From: Flavipsychrobacter sp.
Lineage (GTDB): Bacteria > Bacteroidota > Bacteroidia > Chitinophagales > Chitinophagaceae
Reading direction: 5' to 3'
DNA length: 64,000 nucleotides
NCBI GenBank assembly: GCA_016786665.1
Contig: JAEUVZ010000011.1
Location: 1-64,000, forward strand
Position 1 is the first letter of the stretch; each line of letters starts with the position of its first letter. This document shows positions 24,777 to 33,516 of the stretch, piece by piece. The translations under genes were made by a program, and so were the position numbers. The notes beneath the pieces are model-generated. The model ran no database searches. It was not told the DNA's origin and saw nothing but the letters and a program-made list of their open reading frames with translations.

Positions 24777-26747
24777 CTATTGGCGGGCAGCATCGGGTAT
24801 CCATACATTCACAACAGTGCCTCTTCCCGGCGCCGAATCAAACTCCACCGTACCCTTCAGGTACCCCACACGGCTGGCTATGTTCTTTAAGCCAATGCCG
24901 CTTTGCTGTTCCGTTTCAGAAACATCAAATCCTGTGCCATTATCTTCTATAGTGGCGGTAATGCCTTCCTCGTCTTTGCCCAGTTGTATGTACAGCTTAT
25001 TAGCCCTGGCGTGTTTTATGACGTTGTTGACTGTTTCCTGTATTACCCGGTAGAGGACGGTTTCGACGTTGCTATCCAAGCGTTCCTGCAGGCCAAATGT
25101 ATTGAGGTGCACCTGCAGTGCCCGTGCGTCAATCTTATCGAGAAAATCCTTGACCGCGCTGGCGAGCCCTGACTTGAGCAGAACATTGGGCATCATCTGG
25201 TGCGATATGGTCCTGACATCGCGGCAAGCCTGGTCGGTAAGCGCCAGCGTTTTCTCGTAGGTGAGCGCCGTTTCTTTATCAGCAAAGCCGATCTGGCTTT
25301 CTATGCCGGACAGGTTCATTTTGATTGCGGAGCATAATTGTCCTAGGCCATCGTGCAGGTCTCCGGCTATGCGCTTTCGTTCGCGCTCCTCGGCTTCCAG
25401 TATGGCCCTGGAGGCGATATCCTGCTGCCGGATGATTTCCTGTTGCAAGCGGGCAGCGTCGCGGAGTTTGCTGCGATTGTAGAACATGTATGCCAGCACG
25501 CTACCGCCCACGAGCGCAAGGGCCAACAACCCCAGGAGTGTATTGCGCTGTGCGAGCTTCAGCTCCTGGTTCTCTATCTGCGCCTGCTTTCCCGCCAGCT
25601 CTGCCTTGTCTTTCGCAATGCGCAGGTCTTTTTTCTCCACTTCGTACTTCACCGCCAGTTCCGCCGCCTGCTCGTTCTTTACTGTATCAAAAATATCAGC
25701 GAGGTAGCCCGCATGTTTGTCCATGTGGTAATAGGCTTTCCGGTAGTCGCCCAGTTGCGCATAAATGTATCCTGCGGTCTCGGATATGGTGCCTATGCGC
25801 TCTCGCGAATTAATTTCGTTGGCCAGTGCGAGGGCGCGGTCCACGTAAGTGGCTGCTTTCCGGAGATCTTTCTGCACTTTGTAATTTTCGGCCATGGCGT
25901 GGTAAACAAACGTGAGTCCTAGTTGGTCGCCGGTCTTTTCCCGGAGTTCAGCACACTTGTTGAGGTAATAGAATGCGCTGTCGAATTTTTTTTCCGCACC
26001 AAAGGAAGTACCCATGTTGCCGAGGCTGATGGCCAGCCCGTATTCATCGCCCGACTTCTGCTGCAATTCTATGGCCAGGCGTGTATAATAGCGGCTGGAA
26101 TCTTCCTGGTGCACCAGCGTAAGGCTCTTGGCTATGTTGTTGTACGTACTGGCCAGGCCGTATTCGTCGTTTATTTCCTTCCGTAGGGCCTGGGCTTTCC
26201 GGAAGAATTGGAGGGCCTTCTCCTGGTCTTTCAGCGATGACTCTATCAGGCCTATGTTGCTGAGCACGTTGGCTTGCAGTTTCTTTTCTTCCAACTGTTC
26301 AAAAACCCGCAAGGCATCGTAATAGTAGCCCAGCGCCTTCTGGTGGTCGCCTATCTTCCAGTATATGAGCCCTATATTGTTGTCGATACTGGCTTTTTTC
26401 TTCTCCAGTCCCGGTACCTTAGCGTATTCCAATGCGGTGCCGTAGAGCTCCAGCGCTTTGGCGTAATTGTTTTTCTCATCTTCCACTATACCCAGGAAGT
26501 TGTGCGCGTCGGCGAGGCCGCGATGGAATTTTAGCTGTTGCGACAGCTCCAGCAGCTCCCGGGCATAGCCTTCCATGGCCTTGTTGTCCCTGTCGAGCGT
26601 ATTCCGGCAGAGTTGTATCAATACGTGCGCTTTAAGGGTATCCTGCTTCGATTGTTTCAAAACGTTCAGCAAGCTGTCGTTTGCGTTCGATGGCCGGGCG
26701 TGGCAGTGAAGCGCCAGTACCATTAGCAGTAGGAGTACTCGTTTCAT
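24777..26747 (-). CDS. TPR-containing sensor histidine kinase (HisKA_3)
   Basis: 656 residues. Signal peptide (about 1-17), then six or more TPR-like repeats across residues 30-380 (e.g. ADAHNFLGIVEDEKNNYAKA, ASTYNNIAKSL), one transmembrane helix at about 405-425 (LLGLLALALVGGSVLAYMFY), a HisKA_3 dimerisation domain with the phospho-His in AGDLHDGLGQLCSAIK, and a HATPase domain (NNVIKHARANKLYIQLG, IEDNGTGFDVSE, GIGLKNIASRV). A periplasmic TPR sensor with a cytoplasmic NarL-type kinase is a common Bacteroidota design. No response regulator is adjacent; the two lipoproteins follow directly and may be linked to the signal. Confidence 0.92.
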   Translation of the reverse strand: MKRVLLLLMVLALHCHARPSNANDSLLNVLKQSKQDTLKAHVLIQLCRNTLDRDNKAMEGYARELLELSQQLKFHRGLADAHNFLGIVEDEKNNYAKALELYGTALEYAKVPGLEKKKASIDNNIGLIYWKIGDHQKALGYYYDALRVFEQLEEKKLQANVLSNIGLIESSLKDQEKALQFFRKAQALRKEINDEYGLASTYNNIAKSLTLVHQEDSSRYYTRLAIELQQKSGDEYGLAISLGNMGTSFGAEKKFDSAFYYLNKCAELREKTGDQLGLTFVYHAMAENYKVQKDLRKAATYVDRALALANEINSRERIGTISETAGYIYAQLGDYRKAYYHMDKHAGYLADIFDTVKNEQAAELAVKYEVEKKDLRIAKDKAELAGKQAQIENQELKLAQRNTLLGLLALALVGGSVLAYMFYNRSKLRDAARLQQEIIRQQDIASRAILEAEERERKRIAGDLHDGLGQLCSAIKMNLSGIESQIGFADKETALTYEKTLALTDQACRDVRTISHQMMPNVLLKSGLASAVKDFLDKIDARALQVHLNTFGLQERLDSNVETVLYRVIQETVNNVIKHARANKLYIQLGKDEEGITATIEDNGTGFDVSETEQQSGIGLKNIASRVGYLKGTVEFDSAPGRGTVVNVWIPDAARQ

Positions 26748-26855
26748 TATATTAAGTTGTTACTAAAGTATTAAATCCGTCCCAGTTGCCTAATACCCTG
26801 CGTTGGGTATTTTTTATACCCAAAGGGTGGTATATTGCTTTCTAAATTTTTAAGT

Positions 26856-27149
26856 ATGGAGATACAGCACCAAGACGACGGAAAGAAGGGACGCTACTAT
26901 ATAGCAGACAATGGGGAGCAACTGGCTGAGATGACCTATGTGTGGGTAGGGGAGGATAAATTCATAATAGACCATACAGAGGTGGATGAGCGGCTGAAGG
27001 GGCAGGGGGTAGGCCTGAAGCTGGTGAAAGCCGCGGTAGAGATGGCCCGGGAGCGTAAGGTGGGCATTATTCCGCTTTGCCCGTTCGCTAAGTCGGTATT
27101 TGACAAGAAAGAAGAGTTCCGGGACGTACTGGCTGCAAACCCCCGGTAA
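26856..27149 (+). CDS. Small GNAT-like acetyltransferase
   Basis: 97 residues from the ATG at 26856. It has the short GCN5-like fold of the YidJ/PF14542 type: strand GRYYIADNGEQLAEMTYVW, then IIDHTEVDERLKGQGVGLKL, the acetyl-CoA loop, and IIPLCPFAKSVFDKKEEFRD. Substrates of these small enzymes are unknown. A ribosome-binding site (TAAGT) precedes the ATG. Confidence 0.88.
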   Translation: MEIQHQDDGKKGRYYIADNGEQLAEMTYVWVGEDKFIIDHTEVDERLKGQGVGLKLVKAAVEMARERKVGIIPLCPFAKSVFDKKEEFRDVLAANPR

Positions 27150-27222
27150 GCAGAAAAAATACGTGTTTTGGTGTATTGCCGGTATGGGGCTTTCTTCATT
27201 GCTTTGCAAAAAATATAAGACT

Positions 27223-28164
27223 ATGAAGAAGCTTTTACTTACAGCATCACTATTCCTGTCGCTGGGAACCTTGCAGGCCCAGAATGTGTATACCTATTAC
27301 TTTGACGGAGACTTTAAGGAAGCGGGCGGCGTAGGCCCCGACCTTACGCCCGTATGTACCGGTTCGTTTGTAGGAGATACACTGGTAGACTACGGCAACT
27401 TAAACCGCCAGGTGTACCGTTTTGACCAGAATTGCGGCTTTGAATATGATGATTCGATGCACAACTTTATCGCCACGGGTAGCTATACCATAGAGCTGTA
27501 TTTTAAAATGGACAACCTCGCCAGCTGGAAGCGCGTGATAGACTATAAGCTGCGCACCACCGACAGAGGCTGCTATGTATTTAACGGACAGCTCAACTTC
27601 TACAATATTGCCAGCTCCGCAGGGGCACCCTTTACCGCGAACGAATATTCGCACTACGTTATTACCCGCAACGATACTACCAAAGACGTGCTGCTGTATG
27701 GCGATGGTAATAACTACATACAATTTAACGATGCCGGCGGCGACGCCGTTTACAGCGCCAATAAGAAGCTGCGCTTCTTCCAGGACGACCTGGTGGTTGC
27801 CAATGAAGCCAGCAGCGGCTCTATAGCTATACTGCGGATATACAACTACGCGATGGACTCAACGATGGTGAGCGATGTATATGACGACCTTTCCGGTACA
27901 CTGGCGGTTAACAATACTGTGAAGGGCGAGCTGGCCGCTGAAGCTTATCCTAACCCGGTAAGTGATGTACTGCGCATAGCCCTGCCGGATAATGAGGCGT
28001 ACCAATACAGCGTGCTGTCGTTTACGGGTAGCGTGGTAAAGTCGGGTACTATCAGCAATGCGAGCAATGGTATAGACGTGCAGAATATGCCGGCCGGTAT
28101 GTATGTATTGAAGCTGGCCTCGAAGGAAGGCATTTCCGGTAACCTGAAGTTTGTGAAACAATAA
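27223..28164 (+). CDS. Secreted LamG-like protein with a T9SS sorting domain
   Basis: 313 residues from the ATG at 27223, which opens a signal peptide (KKLLLTASLFLSLGTLQAQ). Residues about 20-220 resemble the concanavalin-like LamG domain (GSYTIELYFKMDNLASWKRV, YVITRNDTTKDVLLYGDG, SGSIAILRIYNYAMD). Residues about 235-313 are a type A Por secretion sorting domain (AEAYPNPVSDVLRIALPDN, MPAGMYVLKLAS, KFVKQ). It should cross the outer membrane by the type IX system and be attached or released; ligand unknown. Confidence 0.88.
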   Translation: MKKLLLTASLFLSLGTLQAQNVYTYYFDGDFKEAGGVGPDLTPVCTGSFVGDTLVDYGNLNRQVYRFDQNCGFEYDDSMHNFIATGSYTIELYFKMDNLASWKRVIDYKLRTTDRGCYVFNGQLNFYNIASSAGAPFTANEYSHYVITRNDTTKDVLLYGDGNNYIQFNDAGGDAVYSANKKLRFFQDDLVVANEASSGSIAILRIYNYAMDSTMVSDVYDDLSGTLAVNNTVKGELAAEAYPNPVSDVLRIALPDNEAYQYSVLSFTGSVVKSGTISNASNGIDVQNMPAGMYVLKLASKEGISGNLKFVKQ

Positions 28165-28190
28165 TATCCTGTACGGGGATACAACAATAC

Positions 28191-28220
28191 AAATAGTGCG
28201 GCGCAGGCGCCGCACTATTT
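28191..28220. terminator. Bidirectional terminator between LamG and nuclease genes
   Basis: AAATAGTGCGGCGC-AG-GCGCCGCACTATTT, a 14-bp perfect stem, between two convergent stop codons. Confidence 0.85.
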
Positions 28221-28223
28221 GTA

Positions 28224-29522
28224 TTAGCGAACATCACCATCGTCTACCCGCGCCTCTATAATCGCCTGTATGTTTTCCGGTAGCGCGTTGAGCAGATCGT
28301 ATCCTGTTCGTTGTTCCAACTCGTCTACACTTACCCGGTAGTGGGGCCATTGGTAGTTATTGGCGTCCTGGCGATTGGGCATGTCTACCGCTATTACCCG
28401 GGTGGCGGCATCTACGCGGCTTCGGTCGTTATCTCCCGCAGGCAGTACCACTATTACCTTCCAGAAATTGGAGGGTACGTACAGGCCCTGTTCCAGCGCT
28501 TCTTTCCGGCCATTGGCCCCTATACCGCCGCTACCGTAGGCCCCGGCAATAATGTATAACTCGTTGCCCTCCGCCATTAGCTTGCGGCAATAGCTTTCCA
28601 GCTTTTCCCATACGTCACGGTTCAGGTTAGGCGCCTGCGGGGCCATATTGCTCATGAGGAACGTCGCCCTGTTGTCCTCGTCGCTGCCATCGCGGTCTTC
28701 GGAAGGGCAGAGGTGGCCTTTATCGAAACCGCTGCCCCTGTAATACTGGGGTTTGGCGTCCAGGTAGCGGGCCGGTATTTTGTTGTCGGGGGTAAAGCAA
28801 TTGCAACGGGCGGCAGGGCCTTTCCACGCCGGGCTCAGGTGCCAGCTTACCCAGTCGGGGTGCCCCTTATAGCCATTGTAGCAAAGCGTAAACTGGGACC
28901 GGGTTATTACCACCAGCGCGGGTTCGTTCCGGTTAGTGACGGGTATGCCCAAAGCGGTGTTATCGTCCCTGTGCGGGGCAGCGGCTGGTGGAGCCTGGGG
29001 GGTAGTGCTGGCGGGGCCGCCACCCCCACCTGTGGTGAAGTCGTCTATATTCAGGCGTCCGCCGCCGAGTTTCTGAATGCGGAAGCGTATAGGGCCATCC
29101 TGGTTGATGGGGAATGACGAAGTGGTTAACTGTGGGGTAGCCTGCACAGGCGGCCCCGCATTTATCCATTGCGCCCCCTTGCTGGTGGAGTATTGCAGCA
29201 GCCATTCGGCGGGTGCGTCGCTACCGTAGGTGGCGTAGCTGCAGGTTATTTCCTGTATAGTGCCCTGTAAGTCGTACTCCATGGAGAGAAAGCCGTCAGC
29301 CTTAATGCGTACGCAGGCGCGGCCATTCTTCTTGTCGTTGGCGGAGTTGCCCAGCAGGGCGTTGTTCAGCGACCATTTGCCTGAAGCCAACGTTAGCACG
29401 GCGGGCGCATAGGCATCTTTCCTGCCGCTTTCAAAATCTTCTTTTACGGGCCCCTTAGCCTGGCAGCCGGTGGCGACCAACAACCAAAGCAAGAGGGCGC
29501 AGGCAGGCGCTAGCAGTTTCAT
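28224..29522 (-). CDS. Lipoprotein DNA/RNA non-specific endonuclease (NucA-type)
   Basis: 432 residues. Lipobox cysteine at 20 (LVATGCQ). Residues about 28-165 form a beta-sandwich-like domain (FLSMEYDLQGTIQEITCSYA, IRFRIQKLGGGRLNIDDF) often fused to these nucleases in Bacteroidota. After a Gly/Pro/Thr linker comes the nuclease domain (about 190-420) with DKGH at 267-270 (His270 general base), SEDRDGSDEDNRATFLMSNM for the metal-binding Asn, and the usual W-E-LE segment. It should degrade nucleic acids at the cell surface or in the periplasm. Confidence 0.93.
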   Translation of the reverse strand: MKLLAPACALLLWLLVATGCQAKGPVKEDFESGRKDAYAPAVLTLASGKWSLNNALLGNSANDKKNGRACVRIKADGFLSMEYDLQGTIQEITCSYATYGSDAPAEWLLQYSTSKGAQWINAGPPVQATPQLTTSSFPINQDGPIRFRIQKLGGGRLNIDDFTTGGGGGPASTTPQAPPAAAPHRDDNTALGIPVTNRNEPALVVITRSQFTLCYNGYKGHPDWVSWHLSPAWKGPAARCNCFTPDNKIPARYLDAKPQYYRGSGFDKGHLCPSEDRDGSDEDNRATFLMSNMAPQAPNLNRDVWEKLESYCRKLMAEGNELYIIAGAYGSGGIGANGRKEALEQGLYVPSNFWKVIVVLPAGDNDRSRVDAATRVIAVDMPNRQDANNYQWPHYRVSVDELEQRTGYDLLNALPENIQAIIEARVDDGDVR

Positions 29523-29553
29523 GTGCGGATGTGTTTGCCCTAAAATAGAAAAA

Positions 29554-29572
29554 TCCGGCAGTATTTGCCGGA
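29554..29572 (-). terminator. Terminator of the exported-subunit gene at 29.6 kb
   Basis: On the minus strand TCCGGCA-AATAC-TGCCGGA followed by TTTTTCTATTTT, 29 bases after the stop of the gene at 29601-30128. Confidence 0.8.
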
Positions 29573-29600
29573 CCGTTCTAAATAATATCGTTGAGACCTG

Positions 29601-30128
29601 CTAGGGCAACGTGGCCGTATAAATGATGTCTGCTTTGCTGATTTCCGGTTGTTTGGCTTTGCCTGACTTGGTTTTGCAGGCTACCAGGAAACTTTTTTCA
29701 TTGCCATAAGCGCAATTCATGAGAAGGTCCTGGCTGGTTGGTGTTACCGGTGCATAGTCGCTGTAGGCGGGGTTGGCGGTGCCGCCTGTCTGGTTGTCCT
29801 TCAGGGCAAGCAGTACATTGCTTTGGGTGTTGTCGGTGCTCTTGATACTCACCATAAATTCTTTGTTGGAGCGTACGGTTATTTCCTGCCCGTATCCGTT
29901 GTCTCCCTGGCTGGCTACTTTCTGGTTGCCATTGCCTTTGCCCAGCCCGAAGCCGTTACCATTGTTCTTTTTCTTCCACCACTCTATTACGGTGTTGGTT
30001 ACTATCTCTATGGCGGGGGCAACCTGTATGTGCACGGTTTGGGTAGCTGTAGCGCTCGCCTGGGCAAACAGCTTGTTGCCGGTAAGCGCCAGTAGGCAGA
30101 GGGTAAGTATGGTCAGCTTTTTTATCAT
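29601..30128 (-). CDS. Exported pilin-like subunit (1 of 4)
   Basis: 175 residues, signal peptide MIKKLTILTLCLLALTGNKL... ending at FAQ. The mature start ASATATQTVHIQVAPAIEIV matches the start of the subunit gene at 32.7 kb (ASATATQSVSLTLSNAIAI), and the last strand IIYTATLP matches the YTA ends of the other subunits. The middle has a Gly/Asn/Lys-rich insert (KKKNNGNGFGLGKGNGN). The beta-rich layout and conserved ends suggest a secreted fibre subunit handled by the chaperone-like protein next door. It is transcribed alone; a terminator separates it from the chaperone gene. Confidence 0.6.
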   Translation of the reverse strand: MIKKLTILTLCLLALTGNKLFAQASATATQTVHIQVAPAIEIVTNTVIEWWKKKNNGNGFGLGKGNGNQKVASQGDNGYGQEITVRSNKEFMVSIKSTDNTQSNVLLALKDNQTGGTANPAYSDYAPVTPTSQDLLMNCAYGNEKSFLVACKTKSGKAKQPEISKADIIYTATLP

Positions 30129-30170
30129 AGCAGCTTATGCATTGCTTGTTATTTGTTTTCTAAACCGTCC

Positions 30171-30268
30171 GTTAATAACACTTGAATAACAAGACTATAA
30201 AAGTAATGGGAAAAATTGTTAACGCAACATCGTTAACATTTATTCAAATTACTTTAACTATTGTTAAC
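30171..30268 (-). promoter_or_regulatory. Cluster of GTTAAC/GTTAAT motifs upstream of the 29.6-kb subunit gene
   Basis: GTTAAC occurs at 30218, 30232 and 30263, and GTTAAT at 30171, all within 100 bases of the start at 30128. GTTAA-type motifs also cluster before the subunit gene at 32723, so they may bind a common regulator. Confidence 0.45.
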
Positions 30269-30307
30269 GGAGCGGGTTTGTGTTTTCCCGGTTAGCGCAT
30301 AAAAAAA

Positions 30308-30333
30308 GCAGGCCACCCGGGTAGGTGGCCTGC
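30308..30333 (-). terminator. Terminator of the chaperone-like gene
   Basis: GCAGGCCACC / GGTGGCCTGC, a perfect 10-bp stem with a 6-base loop, followed on the minus strand by a run of seven T (A on the plus strand at 30301-30307). Confidence 0.92.
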
Positions 30334-30367
30334 CAGTATTTTTAGCCGCTGTAGCCCTGGTGGTGCG

Positions 30368-31168
30368 TTATTTTATCTCCACCACGCTTTCTACCGCCTC
30401 CAGCGAGATGTCTTCGCCGCCATCAAGCACTGCCAGTGCGGAATATTTTCCTTTCTGGATATTGGCGGGGAGCTCAAAAGTTACATAGCGCTTCTGCTGT
30501 GGGAACATGGGGAAATCGATGGGGTCCAGCTTAATTTTCTGTCCGCCGCCCATTGGGTCCAGTTCCAGGTACGACTTGCACTGTATCATTATGTTGCCTG
30601 TATTCTGGCACACGAGCTGGTATTTTTTATCTTCTCCGGCTACCGGCTTTATATCATACGCTTTTATTTGCTTGTCGGTAAGGTTAGGAGGCGTCTGGTA
30701 AATATGTATACCAATACGGAGCAGGTTTTGCACGGCGGCGGTCGCATTTTTAGATGCCTGGGCCGTATTTTCCTCTACTGTTTCCACAAAGAGCATAGAC
30801 CATTTCATCTCATCGGTAACGCCGGTGGAATCGGGGATGGAGAGCTTAATGGTTATCTGGGCTGATTTGCCCGGCTCGAGCTCAACGAAATTCTTGTTCA
30901 GCGTTACCCAGCGGCTGCACGACCGGGGATGTGTGCTGGGCTCGTAGTACTCATGGCCACCAATGGTATCCCTTATCCAGTCGTTGAGATAGAGCCGGAA
31001 TTGCATTTTCTTGTCGGAACCGTTGGTGATATTGACCACCTGCGACTCACTGTTGCCCCTGGAGAGGGCAAAGGATAGCGCCGTAGGATAAACACCCAGG
31101 TTTTGGGCAGATACCACGGTAGCTATACACATGAATATTATAGCTAACGAAAATAATTTTTTGCTCAT
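30368..31168 (-). CDS. Periplasmic pilus-chaperone-like protein
   Basis: 266 residues, signal peptide (LFSLAIIFMCIATVVSAQ). Two Ig-like domains are visible. The first (~22-140) begins LGVYPTALSFALSRGNSESQ and has VNITNGSDKKMQFRLYLNDW and VELEPGKSAQITIKLSIPD. The second (~165-266) has YQLVCQNTGNIMIQCKSYLE and YVTFELPANIQKGKYSALAV. This is the architecture of PapD-like fimbrial chaperones and of WxL-associated DUF916-type proteins. It is divergent from three exported subunit genes and lies 2.5 kb from the usher-like gene. The chaperone role is inferred from fold pattern and neighbours. Confidence 0.65.
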   Translation of the reverse strand: MSKKLFSLAIIFMCIATVVSAQNLGVYPTALSFALSRGNSESQVVNITNGSDKKMQFRLYLNDWIRDTIGGHEYYEPSTHPRSCSRWVTLNKNFVELEPGKSAQITIKLSIPDSTGVTDEMKWSMLFVETVEENTAQASKNATAAVQNLLRIGIHIYQTPPNLTDKQIKAYDIKPVAGEDKKYQLVCQNTGNIMIQCKSYLELDPMGGGQKIKLDPIDFPMFPQQKRYVTFELPANIQKGKYSALAVLDGGEDISLEAVESVVEIK

Positions 31169-31444
31169 ATCTTATTTGTTGTGAACCTCTATGTTAATAG
31201 ATTAATGGTGCGAAAATTGGAAAAAAACGATTACGGAGCAACTATATAGGTTATATAGTTATGTTAAATGCCCGCAATTTTTGTGAAAATTAACCAAAAC
31301 CGCCCTGGTGGTACATTTTAGTTATTTTTTTACTTCTATTAACAACTAAAAAACAACAACCTCAATTTGCAGATATTACCTTTATCCCCTAAAATCGTTT
31401 ATTCTGCCATCCACGGAGGAATTCGCCTAAACACCTTTCAGGGT

Positions 31445-31933
31445 ATGAAGAGATTACTACTTATTGGTTTGCTTATACTGGGTGTCTCACCGGCCTTTGG
31501 GCAAAACTCATCCAACTATCTACAACTGGTAGTGAATAACCCATGGGACTTCTATATGGATGATGTGTATGACCTGGAGCATGATATGATCATTTCGAAT
31601 GCATTCACGCTGCGGGTACGTACGGTAAACAATGGAGCGACCATAAAAATGAAGCAGAACATCCTGCTGTACCCAACCAACTTTGCCCCGAACGGTTCCG
31701 GCCACCTTGCGATTGATTTTACCTCTTCCAATTCTACGAACTACACCAACATGGTAGCGGGGGTGTATGTGCAGACCAGCAGCTGGCAAAACCTCTTTAA
31801 GCAGCCACAGATGAGCTCCAGCACGTCGGTGCGCACCTTCAACTACGACCTTGTAATTATTGAAACAGGTTACGACTACTTTTTTCCGGGATATTATACG
31901 TTCAGAGGATTTTTTACAATGACACAGCCATGA
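31445..31933 (+). CDS. Exported pilin-like subunit (2 of 4)
   Basis: 162 residues from the ATG at 31445, where a signal peptide begins (KRLLLIGLLILGVSPAFGQ). The rest is beta-rich: NYLQLVVNNPWDFYMDDVYD, AFTLRVRTVNNGATIKMKQN, FNYDLVIIETGYDYFFPGYY, ending TFRGFFTMTQP. It has no cysteines in the mature part. Its stop overlaps the next start by four bases (ATGA), so it is co-translated with subunit 3. It may be a tip or adaptor subunit, but that is a guess. Confidence 0.6.
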   Translation: MKRLLLIGLLILGVSPAFGQNSSNYLQLVVNNPWDFYMDDVYDLEHDMIISNAFTLRVRTVNNGATIKMKQNILLYPTNFAPNGSGHLAIDFTSSNSTNYTNMVAGVYVQTSSWQNLFKQPQMSSSTSVRTFNYDLVIIETGYDYFFPGYYTFRGFFTMTQP

Positions 31934-32433
31934 GAAAAGCATTCCTTATCATAATAATATTATTTACCGCCGCCGCCAGCTATGGGCAGAGCTACAGCTT
32001 TAACGCGCAAAACGACGGCTCGCTGACGGTGTTGCCGGTAGTGTTTATGAGCCTGACGACCACCGGTGGCGTGCCATCATTCACTACCGAGTCGCACTAC
32101 GATAATGGCATTACCAACACCTCGTATGCGAGCATATGGGTGAAAGCCAACCTGCCCTGGGTTATATCGGTAAAAGCACAGACGGCTAACTTTACGCCTA
32201 TGAGTACCGGTGCGGCCTCAAACATGCCCTGCAGCGTACTAAAGCTTAAGAAGAGTACGGCAGCTAACTACATTACGCTCACTACCAGTGCGCAGACCCT
32301 GACCAATGGGCCGTTGGGCAACAACCTGGTATCGGGTAATACCTTTAATGTGGCGATGCAGTTCACTCCCGGCTGGGGTTACCCCGGGGGGCAATACCGG
32401 ATGAACGTAATCTATACGGCAGCACAGCAATAA
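31930..32433 (+). CDS. Exported pilin-like subunit (3 of 4)
   Basis: 167 residues, signal peptide ending SYGQ. The mature protein is a single beta-rich domain: LTVLPVVFMSLTTTGGVPSF, ASIWVKANLPWVISVKAQTA, and a final pair of strands FNVAMQFTPGWGYPGGQYRM then NVIYTAAQQ. The end 'PGGQYR..VIYTA.QQ' parallels 'PAGTYT..VVYTATQQ' of subunit 4, so the two are homologous. The strand order is like that of spore-coat-U/fimbrial domains. A terminator follows 21 bases after the stop. Confidence 0.65.
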   Translation: MRKAFLIIIILFTAAASYGQSYSFNAQNDGSLTVLPVVFMSLTTTGGVPSFTTESHYDNGITNTSYASIWVKANLPWVISVKAQTANFTPMSTGAASNMPCSVLKLKKSTAANYITLTTSAQTLTNGPLGNNLVSGNTFNVAMQFTPGWGYPGGQYRMNVIYTAAQQ

Positions 32434-32454
32434 GGAAGCTGTAATACCGCATTT

Positions 32455-32490
32455 GCAAGGGGTGTTTCAGACTTTGAAACACCCCTTTGC
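32455..32490 (+). terminator. Terminator after subunit 3
   Basis: GCAAGGGGTGTTTCA pairs with TGAAACACCCCTTTGC around a short loop (GACTT). It ends the two-gene transcript 31445-32433, so subunit 4 has its own promoter. Confidence 0.85.
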
Positions 32491-32565
32491 TTGTGGGGAG
32501 TATTGGCTTCGACCCAAGTATGCACCTTATAGAAAAGAATGTGCTGACACTGTGTAAATGAGGCC

Positions 32566-32670
32566 GTTAACGAGCGATTAACAATGTCTAAAACGGTGTT
32601 AATCCTTTCGGAAACAGGTGTTAAACTGTGTTAAGGAGCTTTGTTTTAGCTAAATCTCATTTAATCTTTA
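32566..32670 (+). promoter_or_regulatory. Promoter and GTGTTAA repeats before subunit 4
   Basis: GTTAAC at 32566 and three GTGTTAA copies at 32596, 32618 and 32628 (spaced 22 and 10 bases, about two and one helical turns) precede a possible promoter: TTTG at 32640-32643, 18 bases, then TAATCTTTA at 32662. The related GTTAA motifs before the 29.6-kb subunit gene suggest shared control. Confidence 0.45.
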
Positions 32671-32722
32671 CAGCAACAAACAAAACACATTTATTAACAA
32701 ACAACAAAAACAAAGACAAAAC

Positions 32723-33277
32723 ATGAAAAAGCTTTTATTATCCGCACTCGCCGTTATCGGCATGGCAACAGCCACTTACGCACAGAATGCTTCTGCTACC
32801 GCTACTCAGTCGGTGAGCCTGACGCTTTCCAACGCTATCGCTATCACCTTTACCGGTTCCGGTACCAACACGGGTGGCGCGGTTACCCTGCCGTTCTCTA
32901 CGGTATCTGACTACGCCAACGGTGTTACCTCTACGGCGCAGCAACTGAAAGTGCAATCGAACCTGGCATTTGACGTTACCGTTAAATCGAACGCGTCTAA
33001 CTTTACGTACACTGGTACTTATACTACCGGTACTACTATGCCTGTATCGGGTGTGCTGAAGCTGATGGTTACCGCCAACTCTACCGGTGGTTCTATCGTT
33101 ACTCCGTTCTCTTCTACGGCTTATTCTACCCTTACTTCTACCGACCAGAACCTGATAGCGAATGGTACTTATGGTTCCAACCAGCTGTTCTCGGTACAAT
33201 ACCAGGCTACCCCGGGTTTTACTTACCCTGCCGGTACTTATACCACTTCGGTAGTATACACTGCTACACAGCAGTAA
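32723..33277 (+). CDS. Exported pilin-like subunit (4 of 4), probable major subunit
   Basis: 184 residues, signal peptide KKLLLSALAVIGMATATYAQ. The mature domain is rich in Thr, Ser, Gly, Ala and Val, with very few charged residues and no cysteine: SVSLTLSNAIAITFTGSGTN, LKVQSNLAFDVTVKSNASNF, SGVLKLMVTANSTGG, FTYPAGTYTTSVVYTATQQ. Low charge and a closing 'GxYxxxVxYT' strand are features of polymerising fimbrial subunits. Codon choice is strongly uniform (ACT, TCT, GGT), unlike most neighbours, which suggests high expression. It has its own promoter region. Confidence 0.65.
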   Translation: MKKLLLSALAVIGMATATYAQNASATATQSVSLTLSNAIAITFTGSGTNTGGAVTLPFSTVSDYANGVTSTAQQLKVQSNLAFDVTVKSNASNFTYTGTYTTGTTMPVSGVLKLMVTANSTGGSIVTPFSSTAYSTLTSTDQNLIANGTYGSNQLFSVQYQATPGFTYPAGTYTTSVVYTATQQ

Positions 33278-33305
33278 ATTGTTGGCTCACTTAAACTGAG
33301 ATTTT

Positions 33306-33503
33306 ATGCAATTCGAAATAGCAAAAGATATTTACGAGCATAAATACCAGGACAGGGTTTCGCTGGACAACTACCTGGAACACGTGGAGCACGGACTCAA
33401 CTTATTGGAGAACCAAAGCGGCTCTACGGACATACAGGAACTGGAAGACATGAACCTGGCCCTGGAATACAACATGGAAGTGATGCTCAAACACCTGATG
33501 TAA
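33306..33503 (+). CDS. Small cytoplasmic helical protein
   Basis: 65 residues, no signal peptide, acidic and helical (FEIAKDIYEHKYQDRVSLDN, HVEHGLNLLENQSG, LEDMNLALEYNMEVMLKHLM). It begins 28 bases after subunit 4 and ends before a strong terminator, so it shares that transcript. I do not recognise the family. Confidence 0.6.
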   Translation: MQFEIAKDIYEHKYQDRVSLDNYLEHVEHGLNLLENQSGSTDIQELEDMNLALEYNMEVMLKHLM

Positions 33504-33516
33504 TACCTACAGATAG

